From Membranipora membranacea (Eukaryota; Bryozoa; Gymnolaemata; Cheilostomatida; Membraniporidae), in assembly GCA_914767715.1 (NCBI GenBank), contig OU612069.1, forward strand, positions 9,917,387-9,981,386: 64,000 nucleotides of DNA, written 5' to 3'. Position numbers and translations under genes: made by a program. Positions 47,108-58,631 of the stretch are shown piece after piece. Below the pieces are notes generated by a model. That model was not told the DNA's origin. It saw only the letters and a program-made list of their open reading frames with translations, and ran no database searches. Position 1 is the stretch's first letter. Each line of letters starts with the position of its first letter.

Positions 47108-48545
47108 TTATTTGATCGGATTTGCAATACCTGGGGCAGCTTGCTGTCCTACTGGGCGGGGGCATGGTGGTAGTGATGAAGTTACGCCTGGTTGACCATT
47201 TCCAGAGTCACACATCGGTGATGAAGTCGAGGAAGGAGGCGGAGTTGGAATTGGCTCTGTTATACCTATGACAGATGAATCACAACCTGGTTGCCCTGGT
47301 AAGCACGGGCATGGTGAAATAGTGCCTGGTTGACCAACAGCTCCGGGGATGCATATTAGCCTTGGAGGATGGAAACCTTGGAGAGGTGGATCACACCCTG
47401 GTGCTCCTTCTTGGCAGGGGCATGGTGGTAAAGATGAAGGTACGCCTGGTTGACCATTTCCAGAGCCACACATCGGCGATGGGGTTGACGAAGATGGCTG
47501 AGTACCTAGGTCAGGATCACATCCTGGCTGCCCTATTGAGCAGTCACACAGTGTTCTACCACCTGGATGACCAGGAATCCTGGTGAAGCACTTTGGAGGA
47601 GGAGGAGGAGGAGTGAAGTGGGGTACACAGACTTGAGAGGCACAGTCATCTCCCTCCCGGTAACATACCAGCCGGCAGGGTCGATATGGAGGACAATCCA
47701 ACTTACATCCTCTTCTTCTACCAGGTAAGCAAACTGTATCACCAAGCAACTGACCTTCGTGGATTATACGTTGATTTTCTTCTTCTTGATCGCAATGGGG
47801 CCCAAATGGTATATTGAGGCATACAGCAGGGCATATTGGCGGCCCCCTCACACAATCTGGCTGACATCCGGATGGATCACCAGGGAAGCAGTTAGTTTTA
47901 CAGCATAGACCTCCAGGTTTGCACTTACATCCTCTTATACCTTCTCTGCATCCTGTGAAGTGACAGACTGGGTCAGAGAAAGGTCCGGGGGAATCACAGC
48001 GACAGGCACCTGGATTAGATGGATCACAAGCACACTGAGGGTTGAAAGGGTCACTAGGACACCCGATATCTCCTATAAACACAAAGCCTGCCTCTGCTGA
48101 TCCAATCGTACATGTGGAGATCCAAATAGCTGATCCAGTCAAGAAGAGTAGCATCAATGGTCTACAGAATATAAAAAATCTATATCTAAACTCATGTTGT
48201 TAGCAAAGACCAGACTAGACGGAAAAATTCCAGGAAAATTCCAGGAAACATAACCTTCAATTGTACAATTGGTAGCAATGTACAAAACTTATTCCGTTGA
48301 CTTTTTTATCATTAGAATTCAATTGTCGGGATTTAGGGGCTACATAAAAAATGGCCAAAGGTGATGATCAAATCTGTTGCCAGCTCACTTAATTATTAAC
48401 CACAAATGGTAAATTAATTTTTTCATTACATCAGATTAGGTTCAAGATCACATTCACTCACAATCCGCCCCTTTTTGTGGTGCTATATCCGCCCCTCTTT
48501 GTGGTGCTATTATGCAAAATGATATTGGTAACCTCACCTGTCCAT
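47108..48545 (-). CDS. Secreted Cys/Gly/Pro-rich repeat protein, copy A
   Basis: Two coding exons on the minus strand. Exon 1 (48538-48545) encodes only ATGGACAG before GTGAGG. Exon 2 (48161-47108) follows TTCTGTAG and ends in TAA; the total is 353 aa. Residues 1 to about 26 are a signal peptide (PLMLLFLTGSAIWIS core, SAEA at the cleavage). The next 170 residues form a dense cysteine-rich region (GCKCKPGGLCCKTNC, CKLDCPPYRPCRLVC). A Pro run follows, then three to four degenerate repeats of about 40 residues built around GQPG, PCPC and PGCD. There are no transmembrane segments. The even, disulfide-rich composition suggests an extracellular matrix, spicule/skeleton or defence protein, which is inference only. 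I do not recognise the family. Copy B, 5 kb downstream, is its paralogue; the signal peptide and Cys region are almost identical. Confidence 0.8.
48162..48537 (-). other. Intron 1 of copy A with tandem 24-bp repeat
   Basis: 376-bp intron with GT-AG ends on the minus strand. It contains two copies of a block reading TCCGCCCCT then TTGTGGTGCTAT (48463-48511) and a doubled AAATTCCAGGA near 48232-48252, features not seen in the intron of copy B. Confidence 0.65.
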
Positions 48546-48631
48546 GGCGACTCTCTTCCTTGCTTTACAATGAAGGTGCAGATCCGACCACTTGATCTGC
48601 AAAGGTATTCAGCAATAAGCTCTGCTATCTG

Positions 48632-48661
48632 AGTGGCAACTGGTGAGAAAAGGTTTTTATA
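48632..48661 (-). promoter_or_regulatory. Core promoter of copy A (TATA box and start region)
   Basis: On the minus strand TATAAAAA (48661-48654) lies about 110 bp upstream of the ATG. About 25-30 bases further, CCAGTTGCCACTC is a plausible initiator. The same TATA box and CAGTTGCCACTCA occur at the same spacing upstream of copy B. Confidence 0.6.
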
Positions 48662-48699
48662 TCAAGAATAAAGAACTTCAATATGCAAATAAGATGTTG

Positions 48700-51330
48700 C
48701 AACATTGAAACAACTCAATCAGGAGGTGGTAGTGGATGCCATATGACAGTGCAAATCTGGTTCACCTGTAAACAATTCAAATTCAAAAGTTAAGTACAAA
48801 GATTGTTGGAGTTGTTTAACATGAGGAACAAGGACATTGTATCCTCACATTTTGATGATTCAAACCTTATACAGGTTAGGTAAGGATTTCCTGATGAACT
48901 GACCTCAGATATTATCGAGATATAGCATAATATTGAATCCTTTCCAACAGTATTTCCTCAAATTTTAACGGCATTTTAAGGTATAATCTGACAGGGTGTA
49001 TAATTCACACTCCTTATTGCCTTTTTATCACTTAGGATTATGATTTTTTTGGCAAAGAGATTACTACTTCACAATAGCTTGTGATCTAATTTTTGTTACG
49101 AAATACCATAGTCAAATAGCCCACATGAGCTGCAAGTGAAATCTCACTAATTGGAAAATTTTAGTAACATACAAGTGAGGGTGTCTCTAAGTCCTGGTGC
49201 GAAAATGTTGAGGTCAGTGTTTGCACAATACAGAAAACTATGCCAATCCAAATTGTCACTGATAACAGAATGCTCCAGGCCATATTGCGAGAATAGAATG
49301 ATATGGTTGTATTTAGTTATCTCATTGCACAATACTTGCACCTGTACTAGATGGTACAGATCCTGAATATAATTATTTTCTTTCTCCAGCAAAGTCCGGA
49401 GGTCAAACGGTCACAGTCTAATTGGATTATAGGATCATGGTACTAACACAACACAACTAACACATGAACATGATCTAGTGAGCTGGCCCTGTATATCACA
49501 GCTATTGTATTCTCATTTTCCCATGAAAATACGGAATATATTCAATGAATATAATGAAACTACAAATTCTTTCTAAATATATTTAGGGGCCATATGACTA
49601 GGACCAAAATTTAGTTCGGCAATTGCTTTCTATTTAACAAATTGAGTGCACTCGGGCCACAACACACACACCTTTGCTGGGTCAAATCGCTAAATTTCTC
49701 AACAAATATCTTCTAACTACGTGTATAACTTTTATTCAGAATCTGAAGACAGTGAAGAGGATTATTTCGCAGCAGGGGAGGGCATTGATTAATATTTTCA
49801 GTCAAGCTAACATTATACAGGATTATGCAGGAGAACCTGAGAAAGTTTTATAACTTGAGCTGTGTGTCATGTTGTGTGTGCACTCAGCACCTTTATTTAT
49901 GTGTGGAACTGTTATATTTTTAGTTTACATGAGATTATAAAGGTGCTTAATCTTCATCAAATCGAGCGGGGGGGGGGGGACAACACTATAAATAAGAGGC
50001 ACTAAAAACAAATTATCAAATAATAAGAAAAAGAACGAGTAGAGGAGGTGAATGTGTGGTCATTGCGGCAGAGAAACACAAGCAGAGAGTATGCTGCCAT
50101 GATCATACTGTTGAACGAAATCAAAGTGGCAGGTGGTGCAGTTGGTAGAGACAAAACGGTATGCTTTGTCTCTCATATAGATCTGGATGACATTTTCTAT
50201 TTGGATCATCTCTCATGTCATGCTTGAATGTCTATTGTTTGAATTACCAGTACAATATATCAGAGAATTATTTTTTTACTCTCCCTAATTATATAACAAA
50301 ATACAGTTTGTTTGAGATTAAATATATTATATATGTTAGAAAAATAAAAAATAAACAGTTCAGGACTGATTGGAAATGAAAACATGAGTTGTTTCATAAA
50401 ATATTATGGAACATAGTACTGTAAAATCCTTTGCTGATTATCTGGTCTTAGTGCCTGACTGCCAAGCATCTTTCGTCAAATCCTTAGCTGGTTCTCCAGT
50501 TTTTTCAGCCTAATTTCCAACCATTTTTGCTGGAAGAACTCTTGCGTATCTCTTTCGAGAGGGGGAAGACACTGTAATACTGATTGAGTTATTCAATACA
50601 GGGGTATGCTATCACAAGAAACTGATATCAGTCAGGTAGGTGGTTGTAGGCAGTGTGTTGCCATGTCACGAGTCTGCTGTGTAATATATAAGCACGGCAA
50701 GAGTTTAGTAATCTAAAAATATGCAAGTAATGCATAGTGTCCTCCCAGTTAACTGTTTTCACAGTGCACCATCCTAATCCAGATTACAAGGTATTGTGCA
50801 AGGCTCAAACTTTCATGTCCTGTTAGTTTTTAAGAACAATATATCAAAATATTTGCTTGGGCTATCCAAGGAACCGATTCAGTATGGTAAGCTTCTTTAC
50901 AATCTGAACTGGGATTATCCGCAAACCTTCTATCATAATATATATACTACTGCAGAAAATTAGCTAAGGAGATCTTACCCTTGGTATTGTGTGATCAACC
51001 TTTAGTAAGAAATCTGCTGGTCAAACCCTAAGCTTCACTGTGCCTTAACATTGCGTTGTGGGATACTCCTTATCAAGCTAATATATAACATGATGTTGCG
51101 TGATATAGTAGTGTTCCTAATTGAATAGCTCTATGCTTCTTTATTATCCAAATTACAACTTAAATTTAACTTAAAACTACAGGCTCTCCAAAGTTTCAAG
51201 TCAGTCGCTGAGACGAGGAAAATTATACACCAGTCAACGCTCCCATCTATTTAGATCAGTTTGTTCATTTTAATCAAACTGTATTTATTATAAAAGGCAT
51301 CCTCAAGGCTCAGTTGGACCCTATATGGCC
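48700..51330. other. Upstream region of copy A
   Basis: Blocks at 48620-49560 and 51020 onward align with 53960-54860 and 55140 onward behind copy B. About 1.2 kb in the middle (about 49600-51000) is absent from copy B's unit. A weak A-box-like GGTGCAGTTGGTAGAG near 50135 hints at a SINE there. A G9 run lies near 49971. Confidence 0.5.
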
Positions 51331-51332
51331 TT

Positions 51333-52085
51333 ATGACTCAGGTCTTTCCGTATTCTTTAAAGTTTAGTTTTCTCCTAATCAGTATGATACAGTATGATTG
51401 TGATCAGTTGTTGCAAAACGAGGATCGCGAGAAGATTCACTGCTTGTCAGTTGTCACATGTTTTAAACAAAAAATACAACTAACCTTAGCAATTAGAGTT
51501 TTGTTGTGTATTTGGTTGTTATTAATGCACAGTGCCGTAAGCTGCAATAATAAAATTGAGATTCAAAATTTTTGCATCTTTCTTTCTACTGATATTGACA
51601 CCATATAAGAGTGACTACCGTATAGAACCATCATGCTTCTCCGCATGGTTTTTCATATCATAACTTCTGGGATAATTGGTCAATGACCTTCCTACTTTCA
51701 CATTATATCCATCAATGTCTCAAATTGCATATTGTAAGATTTTGAGGATCTGGATGCAACAACTAACTTCCTGTGATATAGCCAGATAAAAAAGCTCCTC
51801 TCGATTTTGTTTATTTGCATGTTTCGATGGCTCCTTGCAGGTCACATGACTTGTCGCAACGTGACGTTATTTCAGTCTGATGAAAGTATTGGCTGTTGTG
51901 ATAATAGCTTTCATGGTAGCGATAAAGATAGCTTAGGAAATTATTCTTGAGCTATTCTACAAACTTCATGAATTTCCATGTGCACCATCCATCTATGTAA
52001 CACTATGATAATTTTGGCATGTTGAGCTTTCATTGTTGAAATGTATAGAGAAAGGGGGTGCCAATAGACAAACAGGAATTTTAGT
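51333..52085 (+). repeat. Duplicated spacer, copy 2
   Basis: Aligns nearly colinearly with 55436-56163: ACTCAGGTCTTTCCGTATTC, CACAGTGCCGTAAGCTGCAA, GTCACATGACTTGTCGCAAC and CATGAATTTCCATGTGCACC occur in both. Differences are mainly small indels. No protein-coding sense in either copy. Confidence 0.85.
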
Positions 52086-52668
52086 TATACATTTCACACG
52101 TCCACTTGATTAACGAAAAAATACAATAGTATTTCAGAATAGTTATCGAATTAGGTATAAAGATGATAATTATAGACATTTGGCCAAACTCTCTAAGAAG
52201 TTGCCAGCTTCACACCTTAAAAAGTTTTTTTTTAAACATTATAATGATTAACAACCGACTAGGGAGATACTGGTTGTATGGATCCATCCCAATGAAATTA
52301 CATTTGTCTTACAGTGAAATTTTACTAGAATTAAAAAACGCATGCAATCTCTTTTTAATTTTACTCACCTTCTTATATTTTTAAAACCAAAAAAGATTCA
52401 ACTTACTTCGATTTATCATCCGACCCATACAAACTCAAATACATTCCAGATGAAAACTTCCACATTTACAAAAAACATGGATATAATAGATATAACATCT
52501 TTAGAAAAGTTAAATAATATCTTGACACACAGACGAGTGGTAAAATCAATTTATCCGACAGACGTGTGCAGCTAATCTTCTCGTTGTGTTGGTCGTTCGA
52601 GTCGGTGTGTAGGAGGTTGAAGGAGGAGGTATTGTTGTGAGCTCTAATTGTTCTTGTTCTTGTTTAGT

Positions 52669-53919
52669 TTATCTGATCGGATCTGCCATACCTGGGACAG
52701 TACATCCTCCTGGTCTCCCTGGTGGTCCGCCTTGTGGGCAGGGGCATGGTGGTAGAGATGGAGATGAAGGTTGGCCTGGTTGACTAGTTCCATCGTCACA
52801 TGGTGATGTAGTAGGGTTAGGGGGATCCATTATAACTATGTCAGATGAATCACACTCTGCTGGTCCTGGTTGCCCTGGTATACATCTTGGTAAAGGATCA
52901 CACCCAGGCTGCCCTATTGAGCAGTCACAAGGTGTTCTACCTCCTGGATGACCCGGAATTCTGGTGAAGCACTTTGGACGTGTAGGCGGAGGAGTGAAGT
53001 GAGGTACGCAGACTTGAGAGGCACAATCATCTCCTTCCCGGTAACATACCAGCCGGCAGGGTCGATATGGAGGACAATCCAACTTACACCCTCTTCTTCT
53101 TCCAGGTAAGCAAACTGTATCACCAGGCAACTGACCATCGTGGATGATACGCCGATTTTCTTCTTCTTGATCGCAATGGGGCCCAAATGGTATACTGAGG
53201 CAAACAGCAGGGCATATTGGCGGCCCCCTCACACAATCAGGCTGACATCCGGACGGATCTCCAGGGAAGCAGTTAGTTTTACAGCAGAGTCCTCCAGGTT
53301 TGCACTTACAGCCTCTTATACCTTCTCTGCACCCTGTGAAGTGACAGACTGGGTCAGAGAAAGGTCCGGGGGTATCACAGCGACAGGCATCTGGATTAGA
53401 TAGGTCACAAGCACACTGAGGGTTGAAAGGGTCACTAGGACACCCGATATCTCCTATAAACACAAATCCCGCCTCTGCTGAACCGATCATACATGTGGAG
53501 ATCCATATAGCTGTTCCAGTCAAGAAGACTAGTAGTAAGGGTCTACAAAATAAACAATCTAAAATTAATTTGAATTTATTATTGATCACCAGACTAAACG
53601 AGAAAATGAGTAATGAACAAGTCTAGGGAACAGTGTTTATTTTGTTATTGTCGTTGTGAGGAGAATATAAAAAAATTCTTCCATTGAATTCTTACTTACT
53701 TTAATTGTTGATATTGAAGGCTTACATATAGTAATGTAGTAGAAGCATGCAGTAAATGCAAAAGCTCAACCACAGCGTCTATATGTACCTTAAGAAATAC
53801 AGCAATTTTGATTCTTTCGACTTTTATACCATGTCATATTTAGTTTCTAATTGTACTATTCAAAATCTGATTGCTATTGTTCTGTTACTGAAATTTTTTC
53901 GATCACCTCACCTGTTCAT
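52669..53919 (-). CDS. Secreted Cys/Gly/Pro-rich repeat protein, copy B
   Basis: Two coding exons on the minus strand. Exon 1 (53919-53912) is ATGAACAG before GTGAGG. Exon 2 (53542-52669) follows TATTTTGTAG and ends in TAA; the total is 293 aa. The signal peptide (PLLLVFLTGTAIWIS) and the 170-residue Cys region match copy A almost residue for residue. After the shared CFTRIPGHPGGRT block the proteins diverge. B keeps about two repeat units and lacks two that A has, then ends with a Pro/Gly-rich tail. The closing A-D/N-P-I-R/K is conserved. This pattern of a stable Cys head and an unstable repeat tail fits recent tandem duplication with repeat loss or gain. Function unknown; secreted, disulfide-rich. 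Confidence 0.8.
53543..53911 (-). other. Intron 1 of copy B
   Basis: 369-bp GT-AG intron at the same position and phase (after the second base of codon 3) as in copy A. Its sequence is largely unlike that of copy A's intron. Confidence 0.65.
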
Positions 53920-53963
53920 GGCGACTCGCTTCCTTGCTTCACGGTAAGCACTGCTGCAATATG

Positions 53964-53993
53964 AGTGGCAACTGCTGAGAATAGATTTTTATA
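53964..53993 (-). promoter_or_regulatory. Core promoter of copy B
   Basis: On the minus strand TATAAAAA at 53993-53986, followed at the usual distance by CAGTTGCCACTCA, conserved with copy A. Confidence 0.6.
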
Positions 53994-53999
53994 CCAATA

Positions 54000-55435
54000 A
54001 TAAAGTAATTCAAAGTCAATATGCCAATAAGATGTTGCCGTGACAACATTGAAACAATGCCCTCGGGAGGTGGTGGTGGTTGACATATGACAGTGCAAAT
54101 CTGGTTAACCTTTAAACAATTCAAATTACAAATTTGGTCAAAAGAATTGGAGTTGTTTCAAATGAGGAACTAGGATATTTTATCCTCAAATTTGATGATC
54201 CAAACCTGATACAGGTTAGGTAGGTGTTTCCTGATGAACTGACTTCAGCTATTAACTAGATAGTCTAATTTTAAATTTTTTCCAACAGTATTTCCTCAAG
54301 ATTTAACCACATTTTGAGGAATAATTTGGCAAGATAGCCTTGCACTACATTTGCCGTTTATCACTTGGGATTATGATATTTTTGGCAATGAGATCACTAT
54401 GAACACGATAGCTTGTGATCTTATTGTCATTTCTGTATAGCAACAAATAGTCAACATGACCTGCAGGTGTGATTTCTGTGATTCAAAATTGAATAACATA
54501 CAAGTGAGGGTGTCTCTAAATCCTGGAGCAAACGTGTCGCGATGATCAGTGTTGCACAATACAGGACTATGCCAAAAGTTAAATTATGTCACAGATTTTA
54601 GAATGCTCCCTGGCCATATTTGCTAGAATAGAATGATATGGTTGTATTTAGTTATCTCGTTGCACAATATCTGCAGCTGCACTATATGCTACAGATCCTG
54701 AATCTCACAGTTTTTCTCCTCCAACAAAATTTTCCATAAAACTGACGATATCTGGAGGTCAAACGGTCACTGTCTAACTCACTAACTCTAGAACATGATC
54801 AAGTGAGCTAGCCCTGGATACCATAGCTATTCTATTCTCTTTAACTGATGAATATATGGAATACTATGAAATCACATATTTGCACTAAAATATAAAGATG
54901 CATGAGCATGACCTTAGTAAAATCCAAGCGGAAAAACGACGCTGAAACAAAATATCTAATGACAAGAAAATTTGGAGAGTGAGTACAAAAAATTGACTTT
55001 AGTTGGAAAGCGTCAACTCAGCAAGTGATACTGACTATTGTATTGCATTGATTATGCTGTTGCTGTAAATTGAAGCTGTTTTCATGTATTACAGAACACC
55101 CGGGTTTATGATGAATTGTAGGAAATCTGACTGTGAAACCCTAAGTTGAATTATCAAAATGCAGAGTTGTTCTTCACTGTGCCTTAACATTGCATTGTGG
55201 GATACTCTTTATCAAGCTAATGTACTACATGATGATGCGTGATATAGTGCTCCTAATTGAATAGCTCTGTACTTCTTTATTATCTTAATCAAAACAAGAA
55301 TTTAACTTAAAACTCCAGGCTCTTCAAAAATTATACTCAGTGGAGGTTTATTATACACCAGTCAATGCTCCTATCTAATTAGATCAGTTTGTTTATGTTA
55401 ATCAAACTGCACCCTCAGTTGGACCGTTTATGGCC
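54000..55435. other. Upstream region of copy B
   Basis: Duplicates the region behind copy A, for example ACATACAAGTGAGGGTGTCTC and GAATAGAATGATATGGTTGT, but is about 1.2 kb shorter. No gene seen. Confidence 0.6.
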
Positions 55436-56163
55436 GTATGACTCAGGTCTTTCCGTATTCTTTAAATGAAGTTTTCTCCTAATCCTGATACAGTATGATT
55501 GTGATCAGTTGTTGCAAAACGAGGATCGTGAGAAGATTCAATGTATGTCACATGTTTTAAACAAAAAATAAAACTAACCTTAGCCATGAGAGTTTTGTTG
55601 TGTATTTGGTTATGTTATTAATGCACAGTGCCGTAAGCTGCAATAACAAAATTGAGATTCAAAATTTTTGCATCTTTCTTCCTACTGATACTGACACGGT
55701 ATAAGAGTGATTACCGTAGAACCATCATGGTTCTCCGCATGGTTTTTCACTCATAACTTCTGGGCTAATTGGTCAATGACCTTCTTACTTTCACATTATA
55801 TCCATCAATGTCTCAAATTGCATTTTGTAAAATTTAGGGATGGATACGAATAACTTCTTGAGATATAGCCAAATAAAAAAGCTCCTCTCGACTTTGTTTA
55901 TTCGCATGTTTTGATGGCTCCTTGCAGGTCACATGACTTGTCGCAACGTAATATTATTTCAGTCTGATGAAAGTATTGGCTGTTGTGATAATAGCTTTCA
56001 TGGTAGCGATAAAGATAGCTTAGGAAATTAATCTTGAGATATTCTACAAACTTCATGAATTTCCATGTGCACCATCCATTTGTGTAACACTATGTTGAGC
56101 TTTCATTGTTGAAATGTATAGAGAAAGGCGGTGCCAACAAACAAACAGGTATTTTAGTTATAT
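55436..56163 (+). repeat. Duplicated spacer, copy 3, ending at a LINE junction
   Basis: Colinear with 51333-52085. Similarity stops abruptly after CAGGTATTTTAGTTATA, where LINE coding sequence starts. Confidence 0.85.
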
Positions 56164-56660
56164 CATATATAACCGATCACAAATAATGAAAGTTGGTCAG
56201 TCTCGATCAAATATACTGCCAATAACATGTGGGGTACCGCAAGGATCTATCCTCGGACCTATACTGTTTAATATTGCCATCAATAGTTTACTGAACTTGA
56301 TCAATGACTCTTTTGTCTACGCAGATGATACCTTATTATTATGCGTAGCTACCAGTATACTGAAGGTATTAGAAGATACACAAACACTCCTAAAAGACGC
56401 ATCAACATGGTACAAAATCAACCTCTTAACACTAAATATTGCAAAAACACAATTCTGTATTTTCTCAAACCGAAATCTTAAAAACTTTTACCATATTGAC
56501 CACCAAAGCACTAAAATTGAGTCACAACTTTCAATCAATGTATTAGGGGTCACCTTTTACACACACCTCTCCTTTCAAACACATGCCATAGATGTGGCAA
56601 CCAGAGCAAATAAAGTTTTATACTTAATTAATAGCGAAGCTTAAAAGTAGAGGTTTAAAT
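56160..56660 (+). mobile_element. LINE reverse-transcriptase fragment
   Basis: Encodes YNRSQIMKVG, then CGVPQGSILGPILFNIAIN (motif 4), FVYADDTLLL (catalytic Asp pair), a palm/thumb segment, and ATRANKVLYLI, after which the frame breaks. Truncated at both ends. The 3' end of its homology (ATRANKVLYLI) overlaps the start of the minus-strand fragment at 39.9-40.2 kb (ATRANRVVYFI), so the two probably derive from one LINE family. Non-functional. Confidence 0.8.
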
Positions 56661-56679
56661 CCTATTAATCGCGTACTTG

Positions 56680-56890
56680 AACAAATGGAAACTGACGACG
56701 AGTTTGAAAATCAAAACAAGTTCTTCAAGGTAGGATCTTGCTTTTTTCATAGCCTCATGATTTATATTTGACATTATTCTATATAGTACATGATTACATA
56801 AAAATCATTGGTTCAGAAAGATGTAGGTCAGTTACAACTTTGAACAGAAAAATATGTGTTTGTTATGGAACCACAAAGAAATAGGATTTA
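56680..56890 (+). repeat. Flanking repeat of gene C, left copy
   Basis: Segments (AAAATCAAA-CAAG, CTCATGATTTAT-TTTGA, TTTGTTAT-GAA-CA-AA-GAAATAGGA) recur in the same order at about 60520-60725. This suggests that gene C was also part of a tandem array with units of about 3.8 kb. Within it, 56653-56729 is an open frame ending in a donor-like AAG|GTAGGA, of unclear meaning. Confidence 0.4.
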
Positions 56891-57680
56891 GGATTTATCT
56901 AGGTTTGTAAATAATGGGTCCGAGTAGGTTTTAAGTTGCAGTTTTTGGTATATCCGCTGTCATAATCTCTGTTTAAAAACCAATACTGAACATTTGGCAT
57001 ACATGCATGCTCACGAAGTTAAAACTGTACTCAATGATGTATTTTTGAGCAAGTAAAGGGTTTTTTGCAATATAAGATTAGGGTTTTGGTATTAACATAC
57101 ACATCACAGCTCAATTGCTGCTGCAAGCTACTAGCTGTTGGTCGTTAAAAAACTAAAATATAAGTTAAATCTGTTACCCAGCAATATTCTAGTTATATTT
57201 GTTCGTTTATTTTTTCTTCTTTTTCTCAAAGTTTATAATCAAAGTAAATTAAAAATAACTTGTTGTCCTCACATAAATTAACATAGATATAGAAAATGAC
57301 TTGAGTAAAGTATGATATAATATGATATACATTGTAATCAAGACATGGTCTGGATCTGTGTGATGTCGATGATTAAAAGAAATGTCAGTTGTGTGTCAGC
57401 CAACGTTCATATCACTTTTTCTTTATTGTGTTTATTGGTTAATGTGATTCGAGCTAGTTTTGAAACGGATCAAATTAAAAAACAACTGATAACTATTTAT
57501 TGATGAAGTAGCATAAAAGAGTAATGTACAGGTCTATTTGTCATGAGAAGACATATTTATGGTACTCAAAACAATAAGAAATATCTAAAATAGTTGTGTC
57601 AGCATTGTAAGCTGCACAATCATAAAACAAATCGAACATTTCAACGGTACAAAATGATGAAAGAACACAAAACTTAAGGC
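56891..57680. other. Intergenic, nothing recognised
   Basis: AT-rich sequence with no coding sense on either strand. It leads into the 3' end of gene C. Confidence 0.4.
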
Positions 57681-57682
57681 AT

Positions 57683-57688
57683 TTTATT
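57683..57688 (-). terminator. Polyadenylation signal of gene C
   Basis: AATAAA on the minus strand, 42 nt past the TAG stop at 57730-57732. Confidence 0.5.
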
Positions 57689-57729
57689 TTAAGATAAGCT
57701 GATAAGGAGCTCTGCCCTATGATGTATGT

Positions 57730-57905
57730 CTACTTGCCTGGTTGATAGGCCTGACAACCTGGTTGTCCTACCCGCCCACAGCAGCCAGGTTCCGAGGGAT
57801 GACAACTACAGCCATATCTATTGAAGTATTGTCCTGGTTGGCCTGATACCTTCTGGCAAGGGCAATTCGGGTGGGATCCCGGAGGTGCACCTGGAGGGCA
57901 ACAAT
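57730..57905 (-). other. Gene C exon 4 (module 3, terminal)
   Basis: Acceptor TATTTTTAG in phase 1. CCPPGAPPGSHPNCPC, then SGQPGQYFNRYGCSC, then PGCC and a final GQPGC before TAG. Confidence 0.65.
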
Positions 57906-58631
57906 CTAAAAATAATAAAAAAAAATGTATGCAGTATTTTCTCTTACTACATAGCAGTGGTCTAAGTGGACTTCACTCTCTGTGGGTGCAGGCCGGGATG
58001 CTGCTCACAGGGTAAGTTTTTGCAATAATATATATTTATATCAAATTATGCAAAGCAATACATGTTGAGCATAGTTGATGCAGCAATATAGATTTGTTAT
58101 AATGTTATTGATTATTGATAATATGATTGATATCGTTCCAAAAAAGAGACATTATCAAACGGCTTTATGGGAATAATCCAGTGGGAACTGTGGTCTGATT
58201 GTTCCCCACCTATATTTCTTTGTGAGTACCTAGTTCTCACATACATTAAACACTGCTTTATAGAAGTGAAGATTGTTATATAATTATTATCGTACAATTA
58301 AGGTTTTCTAGGTCAGCAGTGGGTAAATAAGCTGAGTGAGTATCTAACCTAGCTGGATTAAGATTGGCCAAATGTTGTGCTCCTATGAATCGTGACATCT
58401 GGGTTTGCAGTTCAGACAGAGCTTTACCCGAACACACAGGAAAAAATTTAAAAAGGAGTCTGGATGGTAATCATAAAGTGATTGAGTTGATAGTTTTCAG
58501 CTTAATGGGAAAATTGACAAAATCTAGAGATTCATATTTTTCTATCCAGGTTAGATGTGATCATGATGAAGCCAATGTACTATGAAGACATGAAGTTCAC
58601 TGTGTGTACTACATTCAGCTTATATACTTAC

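Noticed and set aside
47362-47586. Plus-strand open frames opposite the Cys-rich genes
   Set aside because: They are antisense shadows of the GC-richer minus-strand exons. No splice or start context supports them.
50125-50170. A-box-like GGTGCAGTTGGTAGAG
   Set aside because: No B-box or tRNA fold follows. Kept only as a hint of an inserted element.
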